From Deltaproteobacteria bacterium (GTDB lineage Bacteria > Desulfobacterota > DSM-4660 > Desulfatiglandales > HGW-15), in the NCBI GenBank assembly GCA_030671095.1, contig DAOVAK010000157.1:1-6599 (forward strand): 6,599 bases of DNA. Reading direction: 5' to 3'. Below the pieces are notes generated by a model. It was not told the origin of the DNA and ran no database searches. It saw nothing but the letters and a program-made list of their open reading frames with translations. Of the stretch, positions 1-5,404 are shown piece by piece; the stretch's first letter is position 1; each line of letters begins with the position of its first letter. The position numbers were made by a program, and so were the translations under genes.

Positions 1-1
1 G

Positions 2-214
2 CTCATGTGCAGGGAGTCCCTAGAGGGGTTGACTGATAAATTAGATGTAGTGAACAGGGCGGCTTCTTCTTTAGGCTGTGCTGTCCCTGAGCCCTTTATG
101 TCTTTGTCATTTCTCGCACTTCCTGTTATACCTGAGCTCAAGCTGACGGATTTGGGACTGGTGGACGTGGAAGAATTCACCCTGGTTCCTTTGTTCGTTG
201 ATGAGAACAACTAA
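2..214 (+). CDS. ade: Adenine deaminase, C-terminal fragment (5' end outside window)
   Basis: This is the last 70 codons of a gene that begins before the window. The reading frame is open from the first bases and ends at TAA 212-214. The tail contains a PFMSLSFLALPVIPEL segment followed by KLTDLGLVDVEEF and then VPLFV. From memory of the family, this pattern (FLALPVIPELKLTD, then GLxDV) is typical of the C-terminus of bacterial adenine deaminase, a metal-dependent amidohydrolase that converts adenine to hypoxanthine and ammonia in purine salvage. The metal-binding histidines lie in the missing part, so activity cannot be judged. An internal ATG at 5 is only a methionine within the frame, not a convincing start. 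The gene precedes nadK on the same strand but is separated from it by an inverted-repeat element, so shared transcription is uncertain. Confidence 0.8.
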   Translation, partial: LMCRESLEGLTDKLDVVNRAASSLGCAVPEPFMSLSFLALPVIPELKLTDLGLVDVEEFTLVPLFVDENN

Positions 215-243
215 CAAGGTACGCAATTGAGGGCTATAATAAT

Positions 244-356
244 GTCATTGCGCGGAGTCCCCGAATGCTCTCGGGGACGACGTGGCAATCTCTGTCAGGT
301 TTTTGACATTCAGGGTTTCCAGAAAATTGAGATTGCTTCGCTACGCTCGCAATGAC
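244..356. repeat. Imperfect palindromic intergenic element (REP/MITE-like)
   Basis: Two half-elements face each other. The left (244-292) starts with GTCATTGCG and ends with GCAATCTC. The right (329-356) starts with GAGATTGC and ends with CGCAATGAC. The outer 9-mers (244-252 and 348-356) and inner 8-mers (285-292 and 329-336) are exact reverse complements, so the element can fold as one long stem. Within the left half is a perfect 8-bp hairpin, GTCCCCGA (257-264) and TCGGGGAC (271-278), with a 6-base loop. A small TGTCA/TGACA inverted repeat (293-297, 304-308) sits in the centre. Sequences of this 'GTCATTGCGAG...GAAGCAATCTC' kind are, from memory, dispersed between genes in many bacterial genomes. 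There is no coding capacity. Whether it moves, ends transcription or stabilises mRNA cannot be told from one copy. Confidence 0.75.
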
Positions 357-401
357 TGCTCTATAACGGCACGCTTTTTGCTCTGTTTTCGTGAAAGATA
401 C

Positions 402-408
402 GGGGAGG
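402..408 (+). promoter_or_regulatory. Ribosome binding site fixing the nadK start at 418
   Basis: GGGGAGG lies nine bases before ATG 418 and is a near-perfect Shine-Dalgarno site. The in-frame GTG at 391, which would add nine residues, has no such site upstream, and the added residues do not look like the family's N-terminus. Confidence 0.8.
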
Positions 409-417
409 TTTTACTGG

Positions 418-1305
418 ATGTCATCCAGCTCGGTTGGAATTATCTATAAGTACAGATATGAGCCTGCAAAACAGGAGGCCAAAAACCTTGAGGATTGGCT
501 TAAGGGCAAGGGTGTAAGCGTTTTCTCAGAAGAGATGAGCAGCACAGTCAGGATGAATGGGTGTCCCGAAGAACCCATTAATATCCCCAATACCGTAGAT
601 TGGGTCGTGGTCCTTGGTGGAGATGGAACCTTATTGGGGGCGGCGCGCAAAGTGGGCCGATATGGTGTCCCGATCCTTGGCGTGAATCTGGGTGGACTGG
701 GCTTCCTGACCAGCATCCCACTCAAAGGCCTTTATCCAGCCATTGAACGCATGCTCAAAGGTGAACTGAAGGTGGAAAGCAGATTGATGCTCGAAACAAA
801 GGTCCTTCGCCAGGGGGAGGAAATCTGTCGGTTCCCGGTCCTCAATGATTTGGTCATCAATAAGGGCCCTTTGGCAAGGATCATCGATCTGGATGTATAC
901 ATAAATGAACAATTCCTGACCACGTTCAAGGCCGATGGTCTCATTATATCCACGCCCACGGGTTCAACCGCCTACAACTTGTCTGCAGGAGGCCCAATAC
1001 TCTATCCCACGATGGCGAATTTCATTTTAACGCCCATATGTCCTTTCACGCTATCTAATCGCCCCATCATCCTGCCCGATTCAGATACCATTTATATAAA
1101 GATGGGCAAGGAGAGTGAGGAAAAAGTACATTTGACCTTTGATGGGCAGGTGGGATTTGATTTCTCTTACGGGGATAAAGTCATGATCTACAAATCAGAG
1201 GAGAGGATAAAGCTGATCAGATCTCCGGACCAAACCTACTTTGAGATCTTGAGGGCCAAACTCATGTGGGGTGGGGCCACCTATAACAAGGATGGAGACA
1301 AATAA
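418..1305 (+). CDS. nadK: NAD kinase
   Basis: ATP-dependent NAD kinase makes NADP+ from NAD+ in the cytoplasm and is the only route to NADP(H). The 295-residue product has the usual family length and landmarks. An N-terminal VGIIYK strand (6-11) is followed by the GGDGT motif (67-71), with Asp69 the expected catalytic base. Next come LGVNLGGLGFLT (87-98), the NDLVINKG segment (143-150), DGLIISTPTGSTAY (173-186) with the second glycine-rich binding loop, and GGPI (191-194). ATG 418 is chosen because of the strong Shine-Dalgarno site; a GTG at 391 is possible but weaker. The PICPFTLSNRP stretch (206-216) has Phe210 where many relatives I recall have His. The 3' end overlaps the next gene by 14 bases, suggesting an operon and coupled translation. 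No clear promoter is seen between it and the palindromic element. Confidence 0.96.
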   Translation: MSSSSVGIIYKYRYEPAKQEAKNLEDWLKGKGVSVFSEEMSSTVRMNGCPEEPINIPNTVDWVVVLGGDGTLLGAARKVGRYGVPILGVNLGGLGFLTSIPLKGLYPAIERMLKGELKVESRLMLETKVLRQGEEICRFPVLNDLVINKGPLARIIDLDVYINEQFLTTFKADGLIISTPTGSTAYNLSAGGPILYPTMANFILTPICPFTLSNRPIILPDSDTIYIKMGKESEEKVHLTFDGQVGFDFSYGDKVMIYKSEERIKLIRSPDQTYFEILRAKLMWGGATYNKDGDK

Positions 1306-1516
1306 GCATATCTTTAGAGTGAATCGTCGAGAGATCAACTATCTGAGGGTGACCATAGAATCCTACGATGGGATGGGCGTTGTGAGGACCCTTGATCCTC
1401 ACACGGCAATTATAGAGGTACAAGTAGCCCCTGGGTGTGAGGGCTATTTTTCTGGGCTGGTGAATTCTTTGGTCAAAGATGAGGGCATAGCTATCATGGA
1501 GCAAATGAATCAATAG
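1292..1516 (+). CDS. DUF4911-like small protein of unknown function
   Basis: This is a 74-residue soluble protein with no signal peptide or membrane segment. It begins METNKHIFRVNRREINYL and contains a YDGMGVVRTLDP turn (about 28-39), an AIIEVQVAPG strand (41-50) and a C-terminal helix ending in MEQMNQ. The pattern of RVxRREIxYL near the start, then VRTLDP, then a hydrophobic strand and PG matches my recollection of the DUF4911 family, common in deltaproteobacteria and often next to nadK or miaB. The strand-strand-helix pattern could be a small ACT/ferredoxin-like fold, which is inference only. ATG 1292 is preferred; a GTG at 1271 would extend the protein by seven residues. The gene overlaps the nadK end by 14 bases and its stop lies within the miaB Shine-Dalgarno site. 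No biochemical role is known to me. Confidence 0.75.
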   Translation: METNKHIFRVNRREINYLRVTIESYDGMGVVRTLDPHTAIIEVQVAPGCEGYFSGLVNSLVKDEGIAIMEQMNQ

Positions 1517-1520
1517 GGAG
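1516..1520 (+). promoter_or_regulatory. Ribosome binding site supporting the TTG start of miaB
   Basis: GGGAG sits seven bases before TTG 1528, and its first G is the last base of the preceding gene's TAG. It justifies the rare TTG start. The next in-frame ATG (1555) would remove the N-terminal strand and leave MGCQMN at the very start of the protein. Confidence 0.75.
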
Positions 1521-1527
1521 TCTCCCT

Positions 1528-2856
1528 TTGTCTCGTTACTTTTACATTACCACGATGGGATGCCAGATGAATGAATATGACTCAGATTATCTGGCGCAGG
1601 TCCTCGTGAATTCTAATTACCTTCCAACGGACAGACCGGATAACGCCGATATCATCCTTATCAATACATGTACCGTAAGGGCGAAGGCTGAACAGAAGGC
1701 CCTCAGTCTTTTGGGCCGAATGATTTCGCTCAAAAGGAGAAAGCCCGATCTGGTTGTGGGGATTGCGGGATGCATCGCGCAGCAAGAAGGCGCCCATTTA
1801 ATCGAAAGGTTCCCAGAGCTGGATCTGGTGCTGGGCACCAGAGAAATCGGCAGCGTTGAGGCGCTCCTAGAAAGACTGGTTTCGGACAGGGAAAAGATTG
1901 TGGCCACAGATATTGATCTGAGGCCTCCATCTCCCATGTGTAACGACGGATATTTCAGAGGCAGAGTAAAGAGCTACATATCTATTATGGAAGGCTGCGA
2001 TAATTTTTGCAGTTATTGTATTGTCCCTTATGTGCGGGGCAGGGAGGTGAGTCGTCCCCCGGATGAGATACTGAGAGAGACAGAACACCTGATCTCACAG
2101 GGGGTTAAAGAGGTTACCCTGTTGGGTCAGAACGTCAATTCCTATGTCTGGGGAACAGAGGACGCTTTCAACTTCCCGTCTCTGCTTAGAGAATTGAGTA
2201 AGCTCCATGGCCTTGCAAGAATTCGCTTTACCACATCCCACCCGAAAGACCTATCAGATGATTTAATACACTGTTTTGGCGAACTGGAGAATCTGTGCCC
2301 CCATATCCATCTTCCCCTTCAAGCCGGTTCCAACAAAATCCTTGACCTCATGAACCGGGGATATACAAGGGAGAAATATATGGAACTGATCCAGAAATTG
2401 AGGCAAATAAGACCCGATATCGCTATAACTAGCGATGTGATGGTGGGATTTCCTAAAGAATCACATGAAGATTTTCTGCTGACCCTTGACCTGATTAGCA
2501 AAATTGAGTTTGATAGCCTTTATTCCTTTAAATATTCAGATAGAAAGGCTACACTAGCGGAGAGAATGGTCGGGAAAATATCTGAAACTGAGAAGTCTTC
2601 CCGATTGAGCGCGCTCCAGCAGCTCCAGAAGGGCATTACACTGAAAAAAAATAAGAGGCTGGAGCGGCACGAGGTGGAAATCCTGGTGGAAGGAGAGAGC
2701 AAAAAGGGTGGGCAATTGACTGGGAGGACTACCACCAACAAGATAGTAAATTTTAGCAATAATAACAGTGCAATAGGAGATTTAATTAAAGTTCGCATTA
2801 AACGTGCTTTCGTGAATTCTCTTCTTGGCTATTTATCAGCAATATCAAATAGTTAG
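1528..2856 (+). CDS. miaB: tRNA-2-methylthio-N6-dimethylallyladenosine synthase (MiaB)
   Basis: A radical SAM methylthiotransferase that converts i6A37 to ms2i6A37 in tRNAs reading UNN codons. At 442 residues it is full length. The N-terminal UPF0004 domain carries the three auxiliary-cluster cysteines: Cys12 in GCQMN, Cys48 in NTCTVR and Cys82 in GCIAQ. The radical SAM domain has the CxxxCxxC triad Cys157, Cys161, Cys164 (GCDNFCSYCIVPYVRG) and the LLGQNVNSY segment (198-206). The C-terminal TRAM domain (about 378-438) includes GRTTTNKIVNF (399-409). GCQMN and the FCSYCIVPYVRGRE block favour MiaB over RimO or MtaB. The usual YSPRPGTPA loop reads YSDRKATLA here, a mild deviation. It starts at TTG with a GGGAG site. 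Its position 11 bases after the DUF4911-like gene argues for co-transcription with nadK. Confidence 0.96.
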   Translation: MSRYFYITTMGCQMNEYDSDYLAQVLVNSNYLPTDRPDNADIILINTCTVRAKAEQKALSLLGRMISLKRRKPDLVVGIAGCIAQQEGAHLIERFPELDLVLGTREIGSVEALLERLVSDREKIVATDIDLRPPSPMCNDGYFRGRVKSYISIMEGCDNFCSYCIVPYVRGREVSRPPDEILRETEHLISQGVKEVTLLGQNVNSYVWGTEDAFNFPSLLRELSKLHGLARIRFTTSHPKDLSDDLIHCFGELENLCPHIHLPLQAGSNKILDLMNRGYTREKYMELIQKLRQIRPDIAITSDVMVGFPKESHEDFLLTLDLISKIEFDSLYSFKYSDRKATLAERMVGKISETEKSSRLSALQQLQKGITLKKNKRLERHEVEILVEGESKKGGQLTGRTTTNKIVNFSNNNSAIGDLIKVRIKRAFVNSLLGYLSAISNS

Positions 2857-2894
2857 CTTTTCTGGCCAGGTCTGGGGGCTTTTACTTATCAGTC

Positions 2895-3773
2895 ATGGAA
2901 AAAGACGGAATTGATTACAGCAAGGAATCCGTGCTTGTCGTGGATGACGATATGCAGTTTGGGGAAACCCTTGTGCAACTCCTATCCATGCTTGGGTTTG
3001 AAACGGCTTCCGCCTCCAGCGGGCCCGCTGCCCTGGCCAAGTTGAAGGAAAACGAATACAGCTTTCTCCTGGCTGACATGAAGATGCCTAATATGGACGG
3101 CCTCAAGCTTATTGAGCGGGTGGTGGAGGATTTTCCGGATGTGAGTATCATAGCCATGACAGGCTATGCCGAGGGCTACCGATATATCGATGTGATAAAC
3201 GCAGGGGCAAGTGATTTCATCAAAAAACCGTTTGAATCCGAGGAGTTGGAAGCGAAAGTAAGTAGAATTATCAGCGAGCGAAATCTGAGAAAAGAACTGA
3301 GTCGCCTCTCAATTACAGATTCACTCACAGGCCTTTTCAATCAGCGACATTTCTATAACCGCTTGAAAGAAGAGTTCACCAGGGCAGAGCGACAAAACCA
3401 CCCGCTCTCACTTATTCTTCTCGATCTTGATCATTTCAAGGCCTACAATGATACCTACGGGCACTTAGCAGGAGATGAAGTGCTCAGAAATCTTGGTCGC
3501 ATTGTCAACCAAAGCATCCGGGAAGGCGTTGATTCAGGATATCGCTACGGTGGGGACGAATTTGCAATCATCCTCATCGATGCGGATCTAAGCATTGCCA
3601 GGGAGATCGGGAAACGCATACAAAATGCGCTTCTCGAGGGAAATTTTACGGCCAGTGTGGGGTATGCCACATTTTCCGATGGAATGAGTGTGAAGGAATT
3701 GGTCTCTGAGGCGGACAAGAACCTTTACAAGGCAAAGCTGAAGATAAAGAACAACACCATGGCAAATGCGTAG
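2895..3773 (+). CDS. Response regulator with receiver and GGDEF (diguanylate cyclase) domains
   Basis: This 292-residue cytoplasmic protein has an N-terminal receiver domain (about 11-128). Visible are the acidic pair Asp17/Asp18, phosphoacceptor Asp61 (LLADMKMPNMDG), the Thr89 switch residue and Lys111 in FIKKPF. A short charged linker (about 118-138) that could form a coiled coil leads to a GGDEF domain (about 139-285). DSLTGLFNQRHF (142-153), DLDHFKAYND with Asp177 and Asn185, Asp194, and GGDEF (219-223) keep the residues needed to make c-di-GMP from two GTP. The inhibitory RxxD site is not canonical: Asp213 is present but the Arg position is Glu210. No output domain other than GGDEF and no sensor kinase are nearby. 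The Shine-Dalgarno site is poor (GGGGG 16 bases upstream). It lies 38 bases after miaB, probably in the same transcript; a functional link is not evident. Confidence 0.93.
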   Translation: MEKDGIDYSKESVLVVDDDMQFGETLVQLLSMLGFETASASSGPAALAKLKENEYSFLLADMKMPNMDGLKLIERVVEDFPDVSIIAMTGYAEGYRYIDVINAGASDFIKKPFESEELEAKVSRIISERNLRKELSRLSITDSLTGLFNQRHFYNRLKEEFTRAERQNHPLSLILLDLDHFKAYNDTYGHLAGDEVLRNLGRIVNQSIREGVDSGYRYGGDEFAIILIDADLSIAREIGKRIQNALLEGNFTASVGYATFSDGMSVKELVSEADKNLYKAKLKIKNNTMANA

Positions 3774-3847
3774 TCGTATAATATATATTATGTAAACTAA
3801 TGTATATCGCCTCCCTCTCCTTTAAAATAGTCTTGTTCAAATATCTG

Positions 3848-3877
3848 TTGACATAAGGATTTTATTAATAGTAGAAA
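3848..3877 (+). promoter_or_regulatory. Probable sigma70-type promoter of the bS22-like gene
   Basis: A perfect TTGACA (-35, 3848-3853) is followed after 18 bases by TAGAAA (3872-3877), a 4/6 match to TATAAT. It lies in the 139-base gap after the GGDEF gene and about 35 bases before the start codon. This would let the small gene be transcribed separately from the upstream operon. The -10 match is weak. Confidence 0.45.
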
Positions 3878-3912
3878 GACACTTCTATTCTCATCCGGAG
3901 GTTCTCAACTTA

Positions 3913-4002
3913 ATGGGTAGTGTGGTAAAAAAACGCCGTAAGAAGATCAGGAAGCACAAATATAGGAAACAGAAAAAGAAGATGCGGCACAAAAACAAAT
4001 AG
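3913..4002 (+). CDS. bS22-like / AURKAIP1-COX24 domain small basic protein
   Basis: This is a 29-codon gene for an extremely basic peptide. It starts MGSVVKKRRKKIRKHKYRK, ends RHKNK, and is about two thirds Lys, Arg and His. A GGAGG Shine-Dalgarno site (3897-3901) sits 11 bases before ATG 3913. The MGSVxKKRRKxxxKxKxRK pattern matches, from memory, the bacterial AURKAIP1/COX24 domain proteins, including mycobacterial bS22, a roughly 33-residue protein bound to the small ribosomal subunit near the decoding region. A role as a ribosomal protein is therefore likely but inferred. A promoter-like TTGACA upstream and a strong terminator directly downstream make it a compact unit suited to high expression. 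Its size means automated gene callers may miss it. The composition alone could be chance, but the start context and family pattern make that unlikely. Confidence 0.85.
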   Translation: MGSVVKKRRKKIRKHKYRKQKKKMRHKNK

Positions 4003-4036
4003 TTTCCCTACCTTTCTGTCGTTGTTTTGTTAAAAG

Positions 4037-4077
4037 AAGAAGGCAGTCCGAGAAATTCCGAACTGCCTTCTTTTTTT
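4037..4077 (+). terminator. Strong intrinsic terminator after the bS22-like gene
   Basis: An 11-bp perfect stem, AAGAAGGCAGT (4037-4047) with ACTGCCTTCTT (4062-4072), encloses a 14-base loop and is followed by an uninterrupted T run (4071-4077). It begins 34 bases after the stop codon and lies between converging genes. On the minus strand the T stretch is interrupted (CTTTTA), so it could act weakly for the opposite hbd transcript as well. Confidence 0.9.
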
Positions 4078-4130
4078 GCCCTGCTTCCTAAGTCTTCGTC
4101 TGGTTTACTCTGAAAGGGAATTGAGGCGGC

Positions 4131-4991
4131 TTACTTTTTGTAATCGTACCACCCTGTCCCGGTCTTTCGACCCAGTTTTCCCGCCTTTATCATGCTTTTC
4201 ATGAGAGTTGGGGCGATCCATTTCAGTTCCTGGTTTAATTCTTTATGGAAATATTCCGTTACATGATAGGCTATATCGATTCCCGTGAGGTCCATTAACT
4301 CAAAAGGCCCCATTGGATAATTCAGGCCATTCTTCACGGCTGTGTCGATATCCTCAGCGCTGGCGATCCCCTCCTCCAACATCTTGATGGCTTCCAGGAA
4401 GTGGGGCGTCATGATCCTGTTTACGATAAAACCCGGGGTGTCTTTTTTCACTTCAACGGTCACCTTGCCCATCTTTTTTGCCAGCTCAGTGGCCGTAGCG
4501 ACAGTCTCGTCACTCGTGTAATATCCCCGAATGATCTCAACGAGTCTCATCAAGGGCGCGGGATTAAAAAAATGCATACCGCAGATCTTTTCTGGTCTGC
4601 TCGTCGCTGCGGCAATCTCCGTTAGGGACATGGAGGAGGTATTGGACGAAAGGACGACCTCGGGGCGGCAAAGCTCATCCAGCTCCTTGAATACCTTCTT
4701 TTTCAGATCAAGATCCTCCAGAACGGCCTCAACCAAGAAATCCACGTCCTTGAGATCCGCCATATCGGTGGTGCCTTTGATCCGGCCCATGATGGTATCC
4801 TTTTTCTTGGCCTCAAGTTTTCCCTTTTCCACGCTCTTGGTGAGGAATTTGTCGATGCTTTTCATGCCTCGCTCCACAAAGGCATCTTCAATGTCTCTCA
4901 TGACCACTTCACAACCTATTTGAGCTGCAAGTTGGGCAATCCCGTTGCCCATCGCTCCAGCGCCCAAAACACCCACCTTCTTAATCTCCAT
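4131..4991 (-). CDS. hbd: 3-hydroxybutyryl-CoA dehydrogenase
   Basis: A cytoplasmic NAD(P)-dependent oxidoreductase interconverting (S)-3-hydroxybutyryl-CoA (or similar 3-hydroxyacyl-CoA) and acetoacetyl-CoA, in beta-oxidation or butyrate-type metabolism. The 286-residue length is typical of the single-function bacterial enzyme. The N-terminal Rossmann fold has VGVLGAGAMGNGIAQ (6-20) with the GxGxMG loop at 10-15. SSNTSSMSLTEIA (115-127) carries the catalytic-region Ser119. GMHFFNPAP (138-146) supplies His140, LVEII gives Glu152 (the His-Glu pair), and PGFIVNRI (186-193) gives Asn191. The C-terminal helical domain has YPMGPFELMDLTGID (225-239) and ends GRKTGTGWYDYKK. A strong AGGAGG site (4997-5002) lies five bases before the start. 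It follows the NifU-like gene by 61 bases, probably in one transcript. Exact chain-length preference cannot be read from the sequence. Confidence 0.95.
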   Translation of the reverse strand: MEIKKVGVLGAGAMGNGIAQLAAQIGCEVVMRDIEDAFVERGMKSIDKFLTKSVEKGKLEAKKKDTIMGRIKGTTDMADLKDVDFLVEAVLEDLDLKKKVFKELDELCRPEVVLSSNTSSMSLTEIAAATSRPEKICGMHFFNPAPLMRLVEIIRGYYTSDETVATATELAKKMGKVTVEVKKDTPGFIVNRIMTPHFLEAIKMLEEGIASAEDIDTAVKNGLNYPMGPFELMDLTGIDIAYHVTEYFHKELNQELKWIAPTLMKSMIKAGKLGRKTGTGWYDYKK

Positions 4992-5052
4992 CTCTACCTC
5001 CTTTCACGGCCTTGTGGACATGGTTCTCTTTCAAGGGCGCATAGCCCACCGC

Positions 5053-5277
5053 TTAAACGGACTCAACGTGGTCAATTTCCGGCACATTTTGCTTCAAAAT
5101 CTTCTCAATCCCCATTTTGAGCGTCATCTGAGACATAGGGCAACCAGCGCAAGCCCCTGTCAACCTGAGCTTGACCACACCATTTTCATCTACGTCTACA
5201 AACTCAACATCGCCCCCATCCGCCTGAAGCGAGGGCCTCACTTTGTTGAGCGCATCTTCGATTTTCTCTCTTAACAT
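5053..5277 (-). CDS. NifU-like (Nfu-type) Fe-S cluster scaffold/carrier
   Basis: A 74-residue protein that is a stand-alone NifU C-terminal domain, expected to bind a [4Fe-4S] cluster and hand it to client enzymes. Diagnostic features are an N-terminal helix with IEDALNKVRPSLQADGGDVEF (6-26, including the family's RPxLxxDGGDV signature) and the cluster-binding CxxC in GACAGCPMS (Cys43, Cys46), followed by helix MTLKMGIEKIL and the PEI(D) ending. There is no N-terminal IscU-like domain, so this is an Nfu-type carrier rather than full NifU. The start at 5277 has a GGAGG site eight bases upstream; an in-frame ATG at 5322 would add 15 residues lacking family resemblance and would place that ribosome site inside the gene. 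It is the first gene of a probable two-gene unit with hbd. Hbd is not itself an Fe-S protein, so the pairing may reflect Fe-S-dependent electron-transfer steps of the pathway. Confidence 0.92.
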   Translation of the reverse strand: MLREKIEDALNKVRPSLQADGGDVEFVDVDENGVVKLRLTGACAGCPMSQMTLKMGIEKILKQNVPEIDHVESV

Positions 5278-5285
5278 GATGAATA

Positions 5286-5290
5286 CCTCC
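5286..5290 (-). promoter_or_regulatory. Ribosome binding site fixing the NifU-like start at 5277
   Basis: On the minus strand GGAGG occupies 5290 to 5286, eight bases before ATG 5277. This favours the 74-residue product over the longer frame opening at 5322. Confidence 0.8.
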
Positions 5291-5317
5291 ATATTCTTTA
5301 CTAACGTGATTTTTATT

Positions 5318-5345
5318 AACATAACATCAATAATTTTAAAATCAA
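5318..5345 (-). promoter_or_regulatory. Possible sigma70-type promoter for the NifU-like/hbd unit
   Basis: Read on the minus strand, TTGATT (5345-5340) and TATGTT (5323-5318) are separated by 16 bases, giving a leader of roughly 30-35 bases before ATG 5277. Both hexamers are imperfect and the surrounding sequence is very AT-rich, so chance matches are easy. The two direct repeats abut the -35 side. Confidence 0.35.
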
Positions 5346-5376
5346 TATTTTTAGTATTTATTCATTATTTTTAGTA
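5346..5376. repeat. Two perfect 11-bp direct repeats with 20-bp period
   Basis: TATTTTTAGTA occurs at 5346-5356 and again at 5366-5376 (TACTAAAAATA on the minus strand), starting exactly 20 bp apart, close to two turns of the helix. They sit in the gap between the SplB-like gene and the NifU-like gene, just upstream of the putative -35 box of the latter. Such placement fits an activator or repressor binding site, but an AT-rich UP element or chance in an AT-rich region would also explain them. Confidence 0.5.
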
Positions 5377-5404
5377 AGTTAAAGTGAAAGCTAAATGTCA
5401 GCAC

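Noticed and set aside
257..304. GTCCCCGA hairpin with downstream T-rich stretch as an ade terminator
   Set aside because: The T run (300-304) is about 20 bases after the stem rather than directly following, so the hairpin is better treated as part of the palindromic element.
362..367. TATAAC as a -10 box for nadK
   Set aside because: No -35-like hexamer lies at 16-18 bases upstream; the nearest TTGCTT is 23 bases away, inside the repeat.
391..417. GTG at 391 as the nadK start
   Set aside because: It lacks an upstream Shine-Dalgarno site, whereas ATG 418 has GGGGAGG nine bases before it and gives a family-like N-terminus.
1617..1937. Minus-strand open frame of 106 codons inside miaB
   Set aside because: It lies entirely within the conserved MiaB coding sequence; composition is that of an antisense shadow.
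3778..3791. Perfect 14-bp AT palindrome (ATAATATATATTAT) just after the GGDEF gene
   Set aside because: It is pure A/T with no GC stem and no T tract, so it is not a credible terminator, and such palindromes arise easily by chance.
5035..5047. Small GGGC/GCCC hairpin between the NifU-like gene and hbd
   Set aside because: The stem is only 4 bp and no T run follows on the minus strand, so it would not end transcription.
4945..5274. Plus-strand open frame of 109 codons opposite the NifU-like gene and the hbd start
   Set aside because: It is a mirror of clearly coding minus-strand genes, has no family pattern, and lacks a ribosome site.
5278..5322. ATG at 5322 as the start of the NifU-like gene
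   Set aside because: The 15 extra residues lack family resemblance, overlap the likely promoter leader, and would bury the GGAGG site that serves ATG 5277.
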